Shown: positions 1 through 6,883 of the stretch, one piece after another
How positions within the stretch are numbered: position 1 is the stretch's first letter
How the letters are laid out: the number at the start of each line of letters is the position of its first letter
Origin: a virus
Length of the DNA: 20,716 bases
Direction: 5' to 3' (one strand)
Virus record (IMG/VR): IMGVR_UViG_3300006805_000205
Coordinates: 1 to 20,716 of that record
The notes under the pieces: generated by a model
Seen by the model: the letters and a program-made list of their open reading frames with translations, nothing else
The model's database searches: none
What the model was told of the DNA's origin: nothing
Translations under genes and position numbers: made by a program

Positions 1-1
1 T

Positions 2-178
2 AACAATTACGAAAATTATTCCACTATCTGTTTGCGAGTAAAAAAAGCTATTAGACAAGACCAAATCGAGGGGGGTATGGCTGGGGTTTATAATCCAAGT
101 ATAACACAAAGATTAAACAGCTTGGTTGAGAAAGTTCAAACGGATGTAAGCGTTACTAAATTTGAATTTGATGAGTAG
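2..178 (+). CDS. Terminase small subunit, C-terminal part
   Basis: This is an open frame entering from the left edge and ending at TAG 176-178, giving the last 58 residues of a protein. The phrase AGVYNPSITQRLNSL followed by an acidic tail ending FEFDE is typical of small terminase (DNA-packaging) subunits from Bacteroidota phages, which recognise the packaging site and load the large subunit. The next gene, a clear large terminase, starts 8 nt before this one stops, the usual small-large coupling. The N-terminal DNA-binding part is outside the window, so the identification rests on this tail sequence and the neighbour. Confidence 0.8.
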   Translation, partial: NNYENYSTICLRVKKAIRQDQIEGGMAGVYNPSITQRLNSLVEKVQTDVSVTKFEFDE

Positions 179-1364
179 TGTAAAAGGATATAAACCGCAT
201 ATAAATCAAAAAGTAATACACGATAGTATAAACAACGACCCATATAAATATTATATCTTAAACATAGGTAGACAGTTCGGAAAAACTATGTTAGGAATTA
301 ACCAAATGTTATATTGGGTAATCAATAATAAAGGTTGTAATATAGCGTGGGTAACACCAGTTTATAAGCAAGGAAAAAAAGTATTTGCGGAATTAGAAAA
401 GGCTACTCGATTGAGTGGTCTTTTTGAGTTTAATCAAAGCGAACTAACTGTTAAAGGTTTTGGAAGTACTATATCTTTTTTTTCAGGTGAGAGACCCGAT
501 AATATTCGTGGTAATACATTTGACTATTTAATAATAGATGAGACCGCATTTACACGTGAGGAACTTTGGAGCGAGGTACTTTCTGCAACTGTATTAGTAA
601 AAGGTAAAAAGGTTTTATTTATTAGCACCCCAAAAGGTAAGAACCATTTTTATAAATTATCATTACAACCTAATTACGACGAGAGATATAAGTACTTTCA
701 TTTTACAAGTTATGATACACCATTTATTAATTCATTAGATTTAGAAGAGCGTAAAAGAAGTTTACCAAGTCATATATTCAAACAGGAATATTTAGCTGAA
801 TTTTTAGATAATGCAAGTGGTTTATTTTCTAATGTTAGAGAGTGTATTAAAGAGCCTACAGACTCAACTAAATATCACGGTGGATTAGATATTGGTAGGG
901 CAGACGATTACACTGTATTGACTATTATAAACGAACATAAACAAATAGTATTTATAGAGCGTTGGAGACAAGATGAGTGGACTAGCATTATAAATAAAGT
1001 AGCAGCTAAAATAAACGAATATAATGCGAGGGTATTTGTAGAGGTAAACAATCAGGGTGATGTATTTTATGAAATGTTAAAAAAGTTATGTGGACAAAAA
1101 GTATATCCTTTTGTAACTTCAAGTAAAAGTAAACCAATAATGATTGAAGAGTTAGCAGTTTGCTTTGAGCAAAAAGATATAAGTATATTGGATATAAATT
1201 GGCTTATAGATGAGTTAGAAGCATTTACTTACATATACAACCCCAATACAAGGAACGTTCAATACAGCGCACCTACAGGCGTACACGACGATAGTGTTAT
1301 AAGTTTAGCATTAAGTATTCAGGCACATAAGCAATTAAGAGCAAGAGAAGTTCGGATAACATAA
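171..1364 (+). CDS. terL: Terminase large subunit (packaging ATPase and nuclease)
   Basis: This 397-residue motor protein pumps phage DNA into the prohead and cuts concatemers. It shows a Walker A motif GRQFGKT (about residues 33-39), a Walker B motif LIIDE (120-124) and the coupling motif STPKG (152-156). The RNase H-like nuclease follows, with an Asp in LDIGRADDY (about 240), an acidic second motif VEVNNQGD (about 291-297) and the terminal HDD (372-374). All catalytic elements are intact. I chose ATG 171; an in-frame TTG at 162 would add three residues and is less likely. It overlaps the small subunit by 8 nt. A T8 run near 476-483 is read as ordinary codons. Confidence 0.97.
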   Translation: MSSVKGYKPHINQKVIHDSINNDPYKYYILNIGRQFGKTMLGINQMLYWVINNKGCNIAWVTPVYKQGKKVFAELEKATRLSGLFEFNQSELTVKGFGSTISFFSGERPDNIRGNTFDYLIIDETAFTREELWSEVLSATVLVKGKKVLFISTPKGKNHFYKLSLQPNYDERYKYFHFTSYDTPFINSLDLEERKRSLPSHIFKQEYLAEFLDNASGLFSNVRECIKEPTDSTKYHGGLDIGRADDYTVLTIINEHKQIVFIERWRQDEWTSIINKVAAKINEYNARVFVEVNNQGDVFYEMLKKLCGQKVYPFVTSSKSKPIMIEELAVCFEQKDISILDINWLIDELEAFTYIYNPNTRNVQYSAPTGVHDDSVISLALSIQAHKQLRAREVRIT

Positions 1365-1377
1365 ACAAACATAAATT

Positions 1378-1396
1378 AAAACGTTATAAAGATATG
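1378..1396 (+). promoter_or_regulatory. ACGTT leader motif before ATG 1394
   Basis: AAAACGTTA lies here, with ACGTT beginning 13 nt before the start codon. The same ACGTT element recurs 12-13 nt before ATG 8874 and ATG 11637, each time after a non-coding gap. It may be a translation-initiation or transcription signal; the sequence alone does not say which. Confidence 0.3.
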
Positions 1397-2068
1397 AAGA
1401 TAATAATTCCAACAGAGTTAAAAGATATAAGATTGTCACAATACTTGAGATATGTTCAAGTAGTAAAAGACAATCCAGACGATGAAACATTTGTTTGTAT
1501 TCAAATGGTATCTATATTCTGTAATTTAGATGTAAAGGAAGTAATGAAAATACCAGTCAATGACTTTGCTGAAATAGTAAAAACAATTGAAAAGGTATTA
1601 GATAGCAAACCTAAATTAGTTCACACGTTCAAACTTAATAAAATCGAATATGGTTTTATTCCAAACTTTGATAAAATTAGTTTAGGTGAACACGCTACAA
1701 TTGATACTTTGTTAGGTAATACAGATAATTTAGCATTATTAATGTCAGTTTTATACAGACCAATTACAAAGAAAGCATTACCGTTTTATTCAATTGAAAC
1801 ATACGACGGAGACGAAACAAAAGGCAAACTATTTAAAGAAGTTACAATGGATGTTGTTAACGGTTCGTTACTTTTTTTTTGGACTTTAAGCAAAGAATTA
1901 TTGAGCAATATACTCTTGCATTTGGAGAGCAAAGCCAAGATGGAGGGCGTGAATTTGGAGGAAATTTTGGCGAAAGGTGGGGCTGGTATTGGGCATTTGT
2001 TAGACTTGCGAGAGAGCTTAGAATCAATGTACGAGAAGTTGGAAAAGAGCCTTTACACGAATCACTAA
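1394..2068 (+). CDS. Tail assembly chaperone, zero-frame product
   Basis: This 224-residue protein follows the terminase and opens the tail module. Its position upstream of the tape measure gene and its two-frame organisation match the tail assembly chaperone pair (lambda gpG/gpGT type), which coats the tape measure protein during tail assembly. The zero frame reads through a T9 run at 1872-1880 and continues for about 62 more codons with a helical, charged C-terminus. No enzymatic motif is visible. A second open frame (-1) overlaps the last 190 nt and also looks like real protein, so both termini may be made. The function is inferred from context and from the frameshift layout. Confidence 0.7.
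   Translation: MKIIIPTELKDIRLSQYLRYVQVVKDNPDDETFVCIQMVSIFCNLDVKEVMKIPVNDFAEIVKTIEKVLDSKPKLVHTFKLNKIEYGFIPNFDKISLGEHATIDTLLGNTDNLALLMSVLYRPITKKALPFYSIETYDGDETKGKLFKEVTMDVVNGSLLFFWTLSKELLSNILLHLESKAKMEGVNLEEILAKGGAGIGHLLDLRESLESMYEKLEKSLYTNH
1872..1880 (+). promoter_or_regulatory. Slippery T9 run, programmed -1 frameshift site
   Basis: A run of nine T follows C1871. Zero-frame codons are CTT (1871), TTT (1874), TTT (1877) and TGG (1880). The heptamer T-TTT-TTT at 1873-1879 is an ideal X-XXY-YYZ site: both tRNAs can re-pair after slipping back one base, giving TTT-TTT-TTG. The -1 frame has a stop at 1858-1860 and is then open to 2136. RNA polymerase slippage on the same run could give the same product. 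I did not find a convincing stimulatory stem downstream. Confidence 0.72.
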
Positions 2069-2136
2069 CGTTATTATCATTCTTAACAGACGAAAGCAAC
2101 GAGGAACAAAAAAATATTAAAAAACACATCAAATGA
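1879..2136 (+). CDS. Tail assembly chaperone, -1 frameshift extension
   Basis: This is an 85-codon frame that has no ATG and no ribosome site of its own; its only possible initiator is TTG 1879 inside the T9 run. It is best read as the C-terminal extension made by -1 slippage at 1873-1879, giving a 247-residue fusion (162 residues from frame 0 plus 85). The extension contains GERWGWYWAFVRLA followed by KEPLHESLT, which looks like a genuine conserved tail chaperone segment and not a shadow. Its stop overlaps the next ATG as ATGA (2133-2136), the same junction used by several neighbouring genes. That suggests ribosomes reach this stop. Reading it as an independent gene is less plausible. Confidence 0.7.
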   Translation: MDFKQRIIEQYTLAFGEQSQDGGREFGGNFGERWGWYWAFVRLARELRINVREVGKEPLHESLTLLSFLTDESNEEQKNIKKHIK

Positions 2137-2594
2137 AAGCATTCTATAATTCAATAGATTACATCAAAAGCACACTTGAAAAAGCACCGCTTTTAAATAC
2201 AATCACACACGGTACAGATATAATCGATAATACTAAAAAGAGTATTTTCCCACTTGCACATATAAATATTTTAAGTTCAAGCATTGGAGCAGGAGAGGTT
2301 AAATTCACTTTTGAAGTTGCAGTAGTAGATATAAGAAACATATCTAAAATAAAAGTAAAAGATAAATTTTTAGGCAACGATAATGAATTAGATAATTTAA
2401 ACACGTGCCACGCAATATTGAATTTTATGATTACTAATATGCGTTTGCAAAGAAATGATTATGATATTGAATTATTAAACGACCCGAATTTACAACCTAT
2501 ATTAATGGCATTTACAAACGCATTAGACGGATGGAAATGTGAGATTGAATTAAGTGTACAAAATAACGAAATTGAAGTATGTAATGGATGCTAA
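2133..2594 (+). CDS. Tail completion/terminator-like protein (putative)
   Basis: This 153-residue protein starts in an ATGA overlap with the frameshifted chaperone frame. It carries KSTLEKAPLLNTITHG near the N-terminus and DKFLGNDNELDNLN in the middle, phrases I recognise from conserved structural proteins of flavobacterial siphoviruses. Its size, mixed alpha/beta look and place between the chaperone and an HK97 gp10-like protein fit a tail terminator or head-tail completion protein. No catalytic motif is visible. The specific role is an inference from synteny; a minor capsid role cannot be excluded. Confidence 0.5.
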   Translation: MKAFYNSIDYIKSTLEKAPLLNTITHGTDIIDNTKKSIFPLAHINILSSSIGAGEVKFTFEVAVVDIRNISKIKVKDKFLGNDNELDNLNTCHAILNFMITNMRLQRNDYDIELLNDPNLQPILMAFTNALDGWKCEIELSVQNNEIEVCNGC

Positions 2595-3129
2595 TTTAAC
2601 CCAACAAGCCTTAAACGAGTTCGGTGCTTATGTAATTGAACGAGCAAGGGAAAATTTAAAGACAGGCGGGAAATATGGAACACACAATACAAGTGGTAAC
2701 CTATCTAAATCTTTAAATTTCAAATCAAAAGTGAGTAAAAATTCAATTGCTTTTGATTTCTTTGCAGATGAACATTGGAAGTATTTAGATTACGGTGTAC
2801 AAGGTAAAATAAGCGGTTCTAAAGCACCAAATAGCCCTTTCAAATTCGGCAGTGGTACAGGTAAAAAAGGTGGCTTAACAAGAGCTATTGATAGTTGGGT
2901 AGTTCGTAAAGGGCTAAGTGGTACAAGGAATGCAAAGGGTCAATTCACTTCAAGGAAATCATTAGTAATGGCAATCGTTAGGAGCATTTATTTAAAGGGA
3001 ACGCCTGAAACAAAATTCTTTAGAAATGCTTTTGATTTAGAATATAAAAAGTTTGATGAAACAATTGCAGAAAAATACGGTTTAGATTTAGAAACATTCT
3101 TAAAATTTACATTAAAAGATATAAAATGA
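2584..3129 (+). CDS. HK97 gp10-like head-tail connector protein
   Basis: The protein has 181 residues from ATG 2584. A GTG at 2554 would add ten residues but would lie deeper inside the previous gene, so I prefer the ATG with its 11-nt overlap. It has an N-terminal helix with AYVIERARENLKTGG, then TSGNLSKSL, a WKYLDYGVQGK segment and KGTPETKFFRNAF near the C-terminus. This helix, 'L..S', 'D.G' and 'P..F' arrangement is typical of HK97 gp10-like head closure or tail completion proteins, which join head and tail. It ends in an ATGA overlap with the next gene. Confidence 0.65.
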   Translation: MDANLTQQALNEFGAYVIERARENLKTGGKYGTHNTSGNLSKSLNFKSKVSKNSIAFDFFADEHWKYLDYGVQGKISGSKAPNSPFKFGSGTGKKGGLTRAIDSWVVRKGLSGTRNAKGQFTSRKSLVMAIVRSIYLKGTPETKFFRNAFDLEYKKFDETIAEKYGLDLETFLKFTLKDIK

Positions 3130-4190
3130 AAGTAGTACAAGTAAATAGCCCGTTTATAATATCAATCGACGAGGTTGGACAATTAGCAACACAATTAAAG
3201 TTATACATCTGGAATAAAGGAGATGCGGAACCTACCGAGCCAAATTATATTTTATCAAAAGCGGTACCGAGTTTAATAAATAGAAAATGCGACTATAATA
3301 TATCTAATTATTTGCAAGAGTTTATAGAGCCTATTAGTGCAGTTAGAACTGATATAATAGAAGAAGAAAATGTAAAGTGTTGGTGTTTTTTTAAAGTTGA
3401 AACATTTACTGGAGCGAGTATAAAAGATTTAACATTAATAAGTACTGAAAATTATGTAGGTTTAAATGGGTGGACTGATTATATGGTCGGTCAACAAATT
3501 GCAAATGATACAAAATTAAGTTTAGCGACTTATAACCATTGTAAAAATTTATTTATTCCTTCAAATTATGGTTACTTCAATTTATTATTAGATACCACTG
3601 TTACTCAATTTTTAATTCATTATGAAAATATTAATGGAGAATATAATGAAACATATGTTGATAATGGAATTATATTTTTAAAAATACCATATTCAAATGT
3701 AAATTTATCAAATCCTGAATTACCTTGTTTAATTGCTATTTATAATCAAACAGAAGACTATATCGATAGCACATTACAATCTATTCCCATTGAAGAATGT
3801 AAATACCAACCAATCGAATGCGCCTTTCAAAACGCACGTGGTGGGTGGCAGTTTTTAACGTTCTTTAAGGCATCAACTAATAGTATAAGTGTTAAGGGTT
3901 CAGAATTTAATTTACTACCAAATGAAACTAATTATAATCCGTTAAGAGGGCAAAGCAAAGTGTTTAATTTAAACGGTAATCAAACTATAAAATGTAATAC
4001 TGGTTGGGTTGATGAAAATTATAGTATTTTGATGCAGGATTTATTATTAAGTGAAACTGTTTTAATAGATGATAAACCCGCAAAAGTTAAAACAAATTCT
4101 TTGACTTTTAAAACAAGTTTAAAAGATAAGATGATTAATTACGAAATAGATTTCGAGTATAGTTATGACTTAAAAAATAATGTAGTATGA
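3126..4190 (+). CDS. Tail protein, probable distal tail/tip component
   Basis: This is a 354-residue, Asn-, Ile- and Tyr-rich protein predicted to be mostly beta strand, with no signal peptide or membrane segment. Around residues 222-250 it has paired Cys residues and the phrase FQNARGGWQFLTFFKAS, resembling a 'C....V.F.N..G..Q.L.FF' signature I associate with tail proteins of Bacteroidota phages. ATGA overlaps join it to both neighbours, so it is probably made in step with the large 849-residue tail protein that follows. A role at the tail tip is inferred from this position; no precise function can be read from the sequence. Confidence 0.5.
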   Translation: MKVVQVNSPFIISIDEVGQLATQLKLYIWNKGDAEPTEPNYILSKAVPSLINRKCDYNISNYLQEFIEPISAVRTDIIEEENVKCWCFFKVETFTGASIKDLTLISTENYVGLNGWTDYMVGQQIANDTKLSLATYNHCKNLFIPSNYGYFNLLLDTTVTQFLIHYENINGEYNETYVDNGIIFLKIPYSNVNLSNPELPCLIAIYNQTEDYIDSTLQSIPIEECKYQPIECAFQNARGGWQFLTFFKASTNSISVKGSEFNLLPNETNYNPLRGQSKVFNLNGNQTIKCNTGWVDENYSILMQDLLLSETVLIDDKPAKVKTNSLTFKTSLKDKMINYEIDFEYSYDLKNNVV

Positions 4191-6736
4191 TAAATGTAGG
4201 GTTATTTATAAAAAAAGATGAAGTTTTTGATGGTGGTATTAATGAAGAAAGTATTAATACTAAAATTTTAGATACTACAAAAACTTGGGTAACTAATCAA
4301 TGGAAAGATTATACTATTCGAATTATTGAAGGTACTGGACAAGGTTATTATTTTAAATGTACGAATAGCGGAAGCAGTAATTTAAATTTCGATGCGTTAA
4401 CATTTAATTTAGATACCACTTCCGTATATGAAATTTACACACAAACAAGTAACCGTGTTGAATTATTCCACGATGAAAAAATAAGCATTACAAGTTCAAT
4501 CCAAAACTCAAATGATATCGGTAAATTATTTACTGATTACTCGCAAAGTTTCACTATTCCTGCATCAAAACATAACAATGCTATTTTCTCACATTGGTAT
4601 GAAAGTGATGTAGACAATGGTTACGACCACCGTAAAAGATATGATGCTTATATTGAATTAGATACGATGACTTTTAAAGTTGGGAATGTGCAACTTGAAA
4701 AAGCTAATAAGAAAAACGGATATATCGAAAGTTATAGCGTTACTTTTTACGGAAATTTAACACAATTAAAAGATAAATTTAAAGATATAAAACTAAGAGA
4801 CTTAGTAAGCTCAAATGGTGTAAATTGGTGGAGCATTTTAAACCATAATTATAGCTCAAGTGAAGTTATAGATAGGATAACATCAAATGTAAATAATAAT
4901 CAAGTGTGCTATCCTTTAATTGGCTCACAAAAGAAGTACTACTATAAAAATGGAATTGCAAATCAAGATATTACATTAGATAGTTCGCCTATTATATGGA
5001 ATGAATTGTTTCCTGCTGTACCGATGTCGTTAGCTTTAGGATTTGTAGAACAATGTTTTGGGTTAAAATTTATAGGTACATTTTTTAGCCTTGACCAATG
5101 GACAAAATTATATTTGTATTTGAAAAATGCGGAGGTATTCAAACCATCAACACCTCCAAGTGTAATGACTTATGATGTAGATGATTATGGTAATTTTACA
5201 CAATTAAATTTAAGTACAGGAATTGTAACTTTAGATTATTCCGTGCCTAATAATTATAGACATATTACGATGGATGTATATGTCAATCCAATTGGATATG
5301 AAACGATACCATATACAGTTACAGTTTATCGAAATAATGTAGAAATTAGAAGTTTTAATGGACTTGGAAGTGGTGGTTTTCAATTAGACGATATTAACGT
5401 GGTTGATTATAATAGTACTATTCAGAAATATTATTGTACAATTTCAGCTACTTCTTATTTTGAATATTTAAGTGCCTTAGAAATGCAAATTGCTACAACT
5501 TCATTTGGAGAAATAAATTATCGAGCACACGCAAATTTAAAAACAATTACGTCAACACTTCACATACAAAATTATGTGCCTGATATAAAAATAAGTGATT
5601 TTGTTACAGGAATTATAAAAGCGTTTAATTTAATAGTAATTCCTACCGATATTGACACTTTTGAATTTATACCATTAGAGCAGTATTATAACAGCGGTAA
5701 AATTACTGATATTACTAAATATTGTAATTCAAATGATGCTGATATTGAACGACCAAAGCTTTATAAGTCTATAAATTTCCAATATGAAAAGAGTACAAAC
5801 ATACTTAATAATGCTTATTTTGGATTGTATGGTAAAGAATATGGAGACCTTATTTATAGTGCCTTAAACTCAAATGAAAGTAGTAACTACGATATAAAAC
5901 TACCATTTGAGAATGTATTATTTGAGCGAACAGTTGACGAGAACTTTGAAACAGCGAGTATAATTGACAAAGATTTAAAACCATATACTCCAAAACCTAT
6001 GTTAATTTATTTAAATGATTTACAATTAGTTGACGGTTCAAATCCAATAAAAATTACAACTGAAACAAGCATCAATGCGTTTTCTTTTTACAATAGATTT
6101 TCAAATGAATATAATTCTTTACCTACTGATACAAGTTTGTCGGCTTTAATGACTATGAATTTTAATAACGAGCAGTCACCTTGGTATAATGTAATAGCAC
6201 CTAAAGGATTGTATTATAGACACTATTCAAATTACATAAATAATATTTATAATATTAAATCAAGAAATATAAAAATTAAGGCGATTTTGCCACCTAGTTT
6301 ATTATCAAAAGAGTATGGAATTTTATTGAATGACAGATTAATAATTAGCGGTAAAAGGTATCTTATAAATTCATTTACAACCGATTTAACAACTGGAGAA
6401 ACAAATTTCGATTTATTAACTGATTACAGAAATATAGATGCACGTTCTACAGTAGGTTATAGGTTTGCAAATTATAGCCAAGTTCAAACTGATAAAACAG
6501 CACAAACTATTAAAGTTATAATTTATAAAAATGATTATGATAGTTTTGGAATAAAAGGAGCAGAAAACTATTTAGATTATACAACGAGCATAAATAACGA
6601 TACAGATTTAGAATTGATAGTTAATATTCCATATAATAGTGGAGCTGATAGAACCGACAAAATAGGAATTGAATATATAAGAAATGGAATTATAGAAGTA
6701 ATGGAATACATAACTTTTTTACAAACAGCAATATGA
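4187..6736 (+). CDS. Large tail tip/baseplate protein with BACON-like C-terminus
   Basis: This 849-residue protein has at least three regions. Residues 29-85 (DTTKTWVTNQWKDY through GTGQGYYF to SVYEIY) resemble a short beta module often seen in phage fiber proteins. From about residue 91 (ELFHDEKISI, then FTDYSQSFTIPASKHNNAIF) it matches the core I recall from large structural proteins of flavobacterial phages, where that core usually starts near the N-terminus. The last 80 or so residues, with DRTDKIGIEYIRNG and a terminal FLQTA, look like a BACON/Ig-type domain that could bind carbohydrate or mucin. The protein probably forms the tail tip or baseplate hub. Confidence 0.6.
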   Translation: MINVGLFIKKDEVFDGGINEESINTKILDTTKTWVTNQWKDYTIRIIEGTGQGYYFKCTNSGSSNLNFDALTFNLDTTSVYEIYTQTSNRVELFHDEKISITSSIQNSNDIGKLFTDYSQSFTIPASKHNNAIFSHWYESDVDNGYDHRKRYDAYIELDTMTFKVGNVQLEKANKKNGYIESYSVTFYGNLTQLKDKFKDIKLRDLVSSNGVNWWSILNHNYSSSEVIDRITSNVNNNQVCYPLIGSQKKYYYKNGIANQDITLDSSPIIWNELFPAVPMSLALGFVEQCFGLKFIGTFFSLDQWTKLYLYLKNAEVFKPSTPPSVMTYDVDDYGNFTQLNLSTGIVTLDYSVPNNYRHITMDVYVNPIGYETIPYTVTVYRNNVEIRSFNGLGSGGFQLDDINVVDYNSTIQKYYCTISATSYFEYLSALEMQIATTSFGEINYRAHANLKTITSTLHIQNYVPDIKISDFVTGIIKAFNLIVIPTDIDTFEFIPLEQYYNSGKITDITKYCNSNDADIERPKLYKSINFQYEKSTNILNNAYFGLYGKEYGDLIYSALNSNESSNYDIKLPFENVLFERTVDENFETASIIDKDLKPYTPKPMLIYLNDLQLVDGSNPIKITTETSINAFSFYNRFSNEYNSLPTDTSLSALMTMNFNNEQSPWYNVIAPKGLYYRHYSNYINNIYNIKSRNIKIKAILPPSLLSKEYGILLNDRLIISGKRYLINSFTTDLTTGETNFDLLTDYRNIDARSTVGYRFANYSQVQTDKTAQTIKVIIYKNDYDSFGIKGAENYLDYTTSINNDTDLELIVNIPYNSGADRTDKIGIEYIRNGIIEVMEYITFLQTAI

Positions 6737-6882
6737 TACAGCACATAATGGAAATGCTAAAATTAGCAGAGAAATACGATGATAACGAAATAATTTCAAT
6801 AGCAAAAGGGAAATTTGAATATCCTAAATCTAACTATCAACTTTTTAAAAAAATGTTAAAATTAAAATTTAAAAATACATAA
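6733..6882 (+). CDS. Small protein upstream of the tape measure gene
   Basis: This 49-residue ORF starts in an ATGA overlap with the large tail gene and ends one base before the tape measure ATG, filling the gap exactly. It is helical and basic, with an N-terminal segment MIQHIMEMLKLAEKYD and a Lys-rich C-terminus. I do not recognise the family. The tight junctions on both sides and complete use of the gap argue for a real gene, perhaps a tail assembly accessory. Confidence 0.6.
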   Translation: MIQHIMEMLKLAEKYDDNEIISIAKGKFEYPKSNYQLFKKMLKLKFKNT

Positions 6883-6883
6883 A

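Noticed and set aside
162-170. TTG start three codons upstream of the terminase large subunit ATG
   Set aside because: ATG 171 is a standard start with the expected short overlap with the small subunit; TTG adds only three residues and is not needed.
476-483. T8 run in the terminase gene as a second slippery site
   Set aside because: The zero frame carries all later terminase motifs and no alternative frame offers a sensible product.
1857-2132. 91-codon minus-strand ORF
   Set aside because: It is antisense to the two tail chaperone frames, with low-complexity Ser/Leu-rich sequence and no promoter or start signal.
2554-2583. GTG start adding ten residues to the gp10-like protein
   Set aside because: It lies deeper within the preceding gene and the extra residues look like out-of-frame reading; ATG 2584 gives a short overlap.
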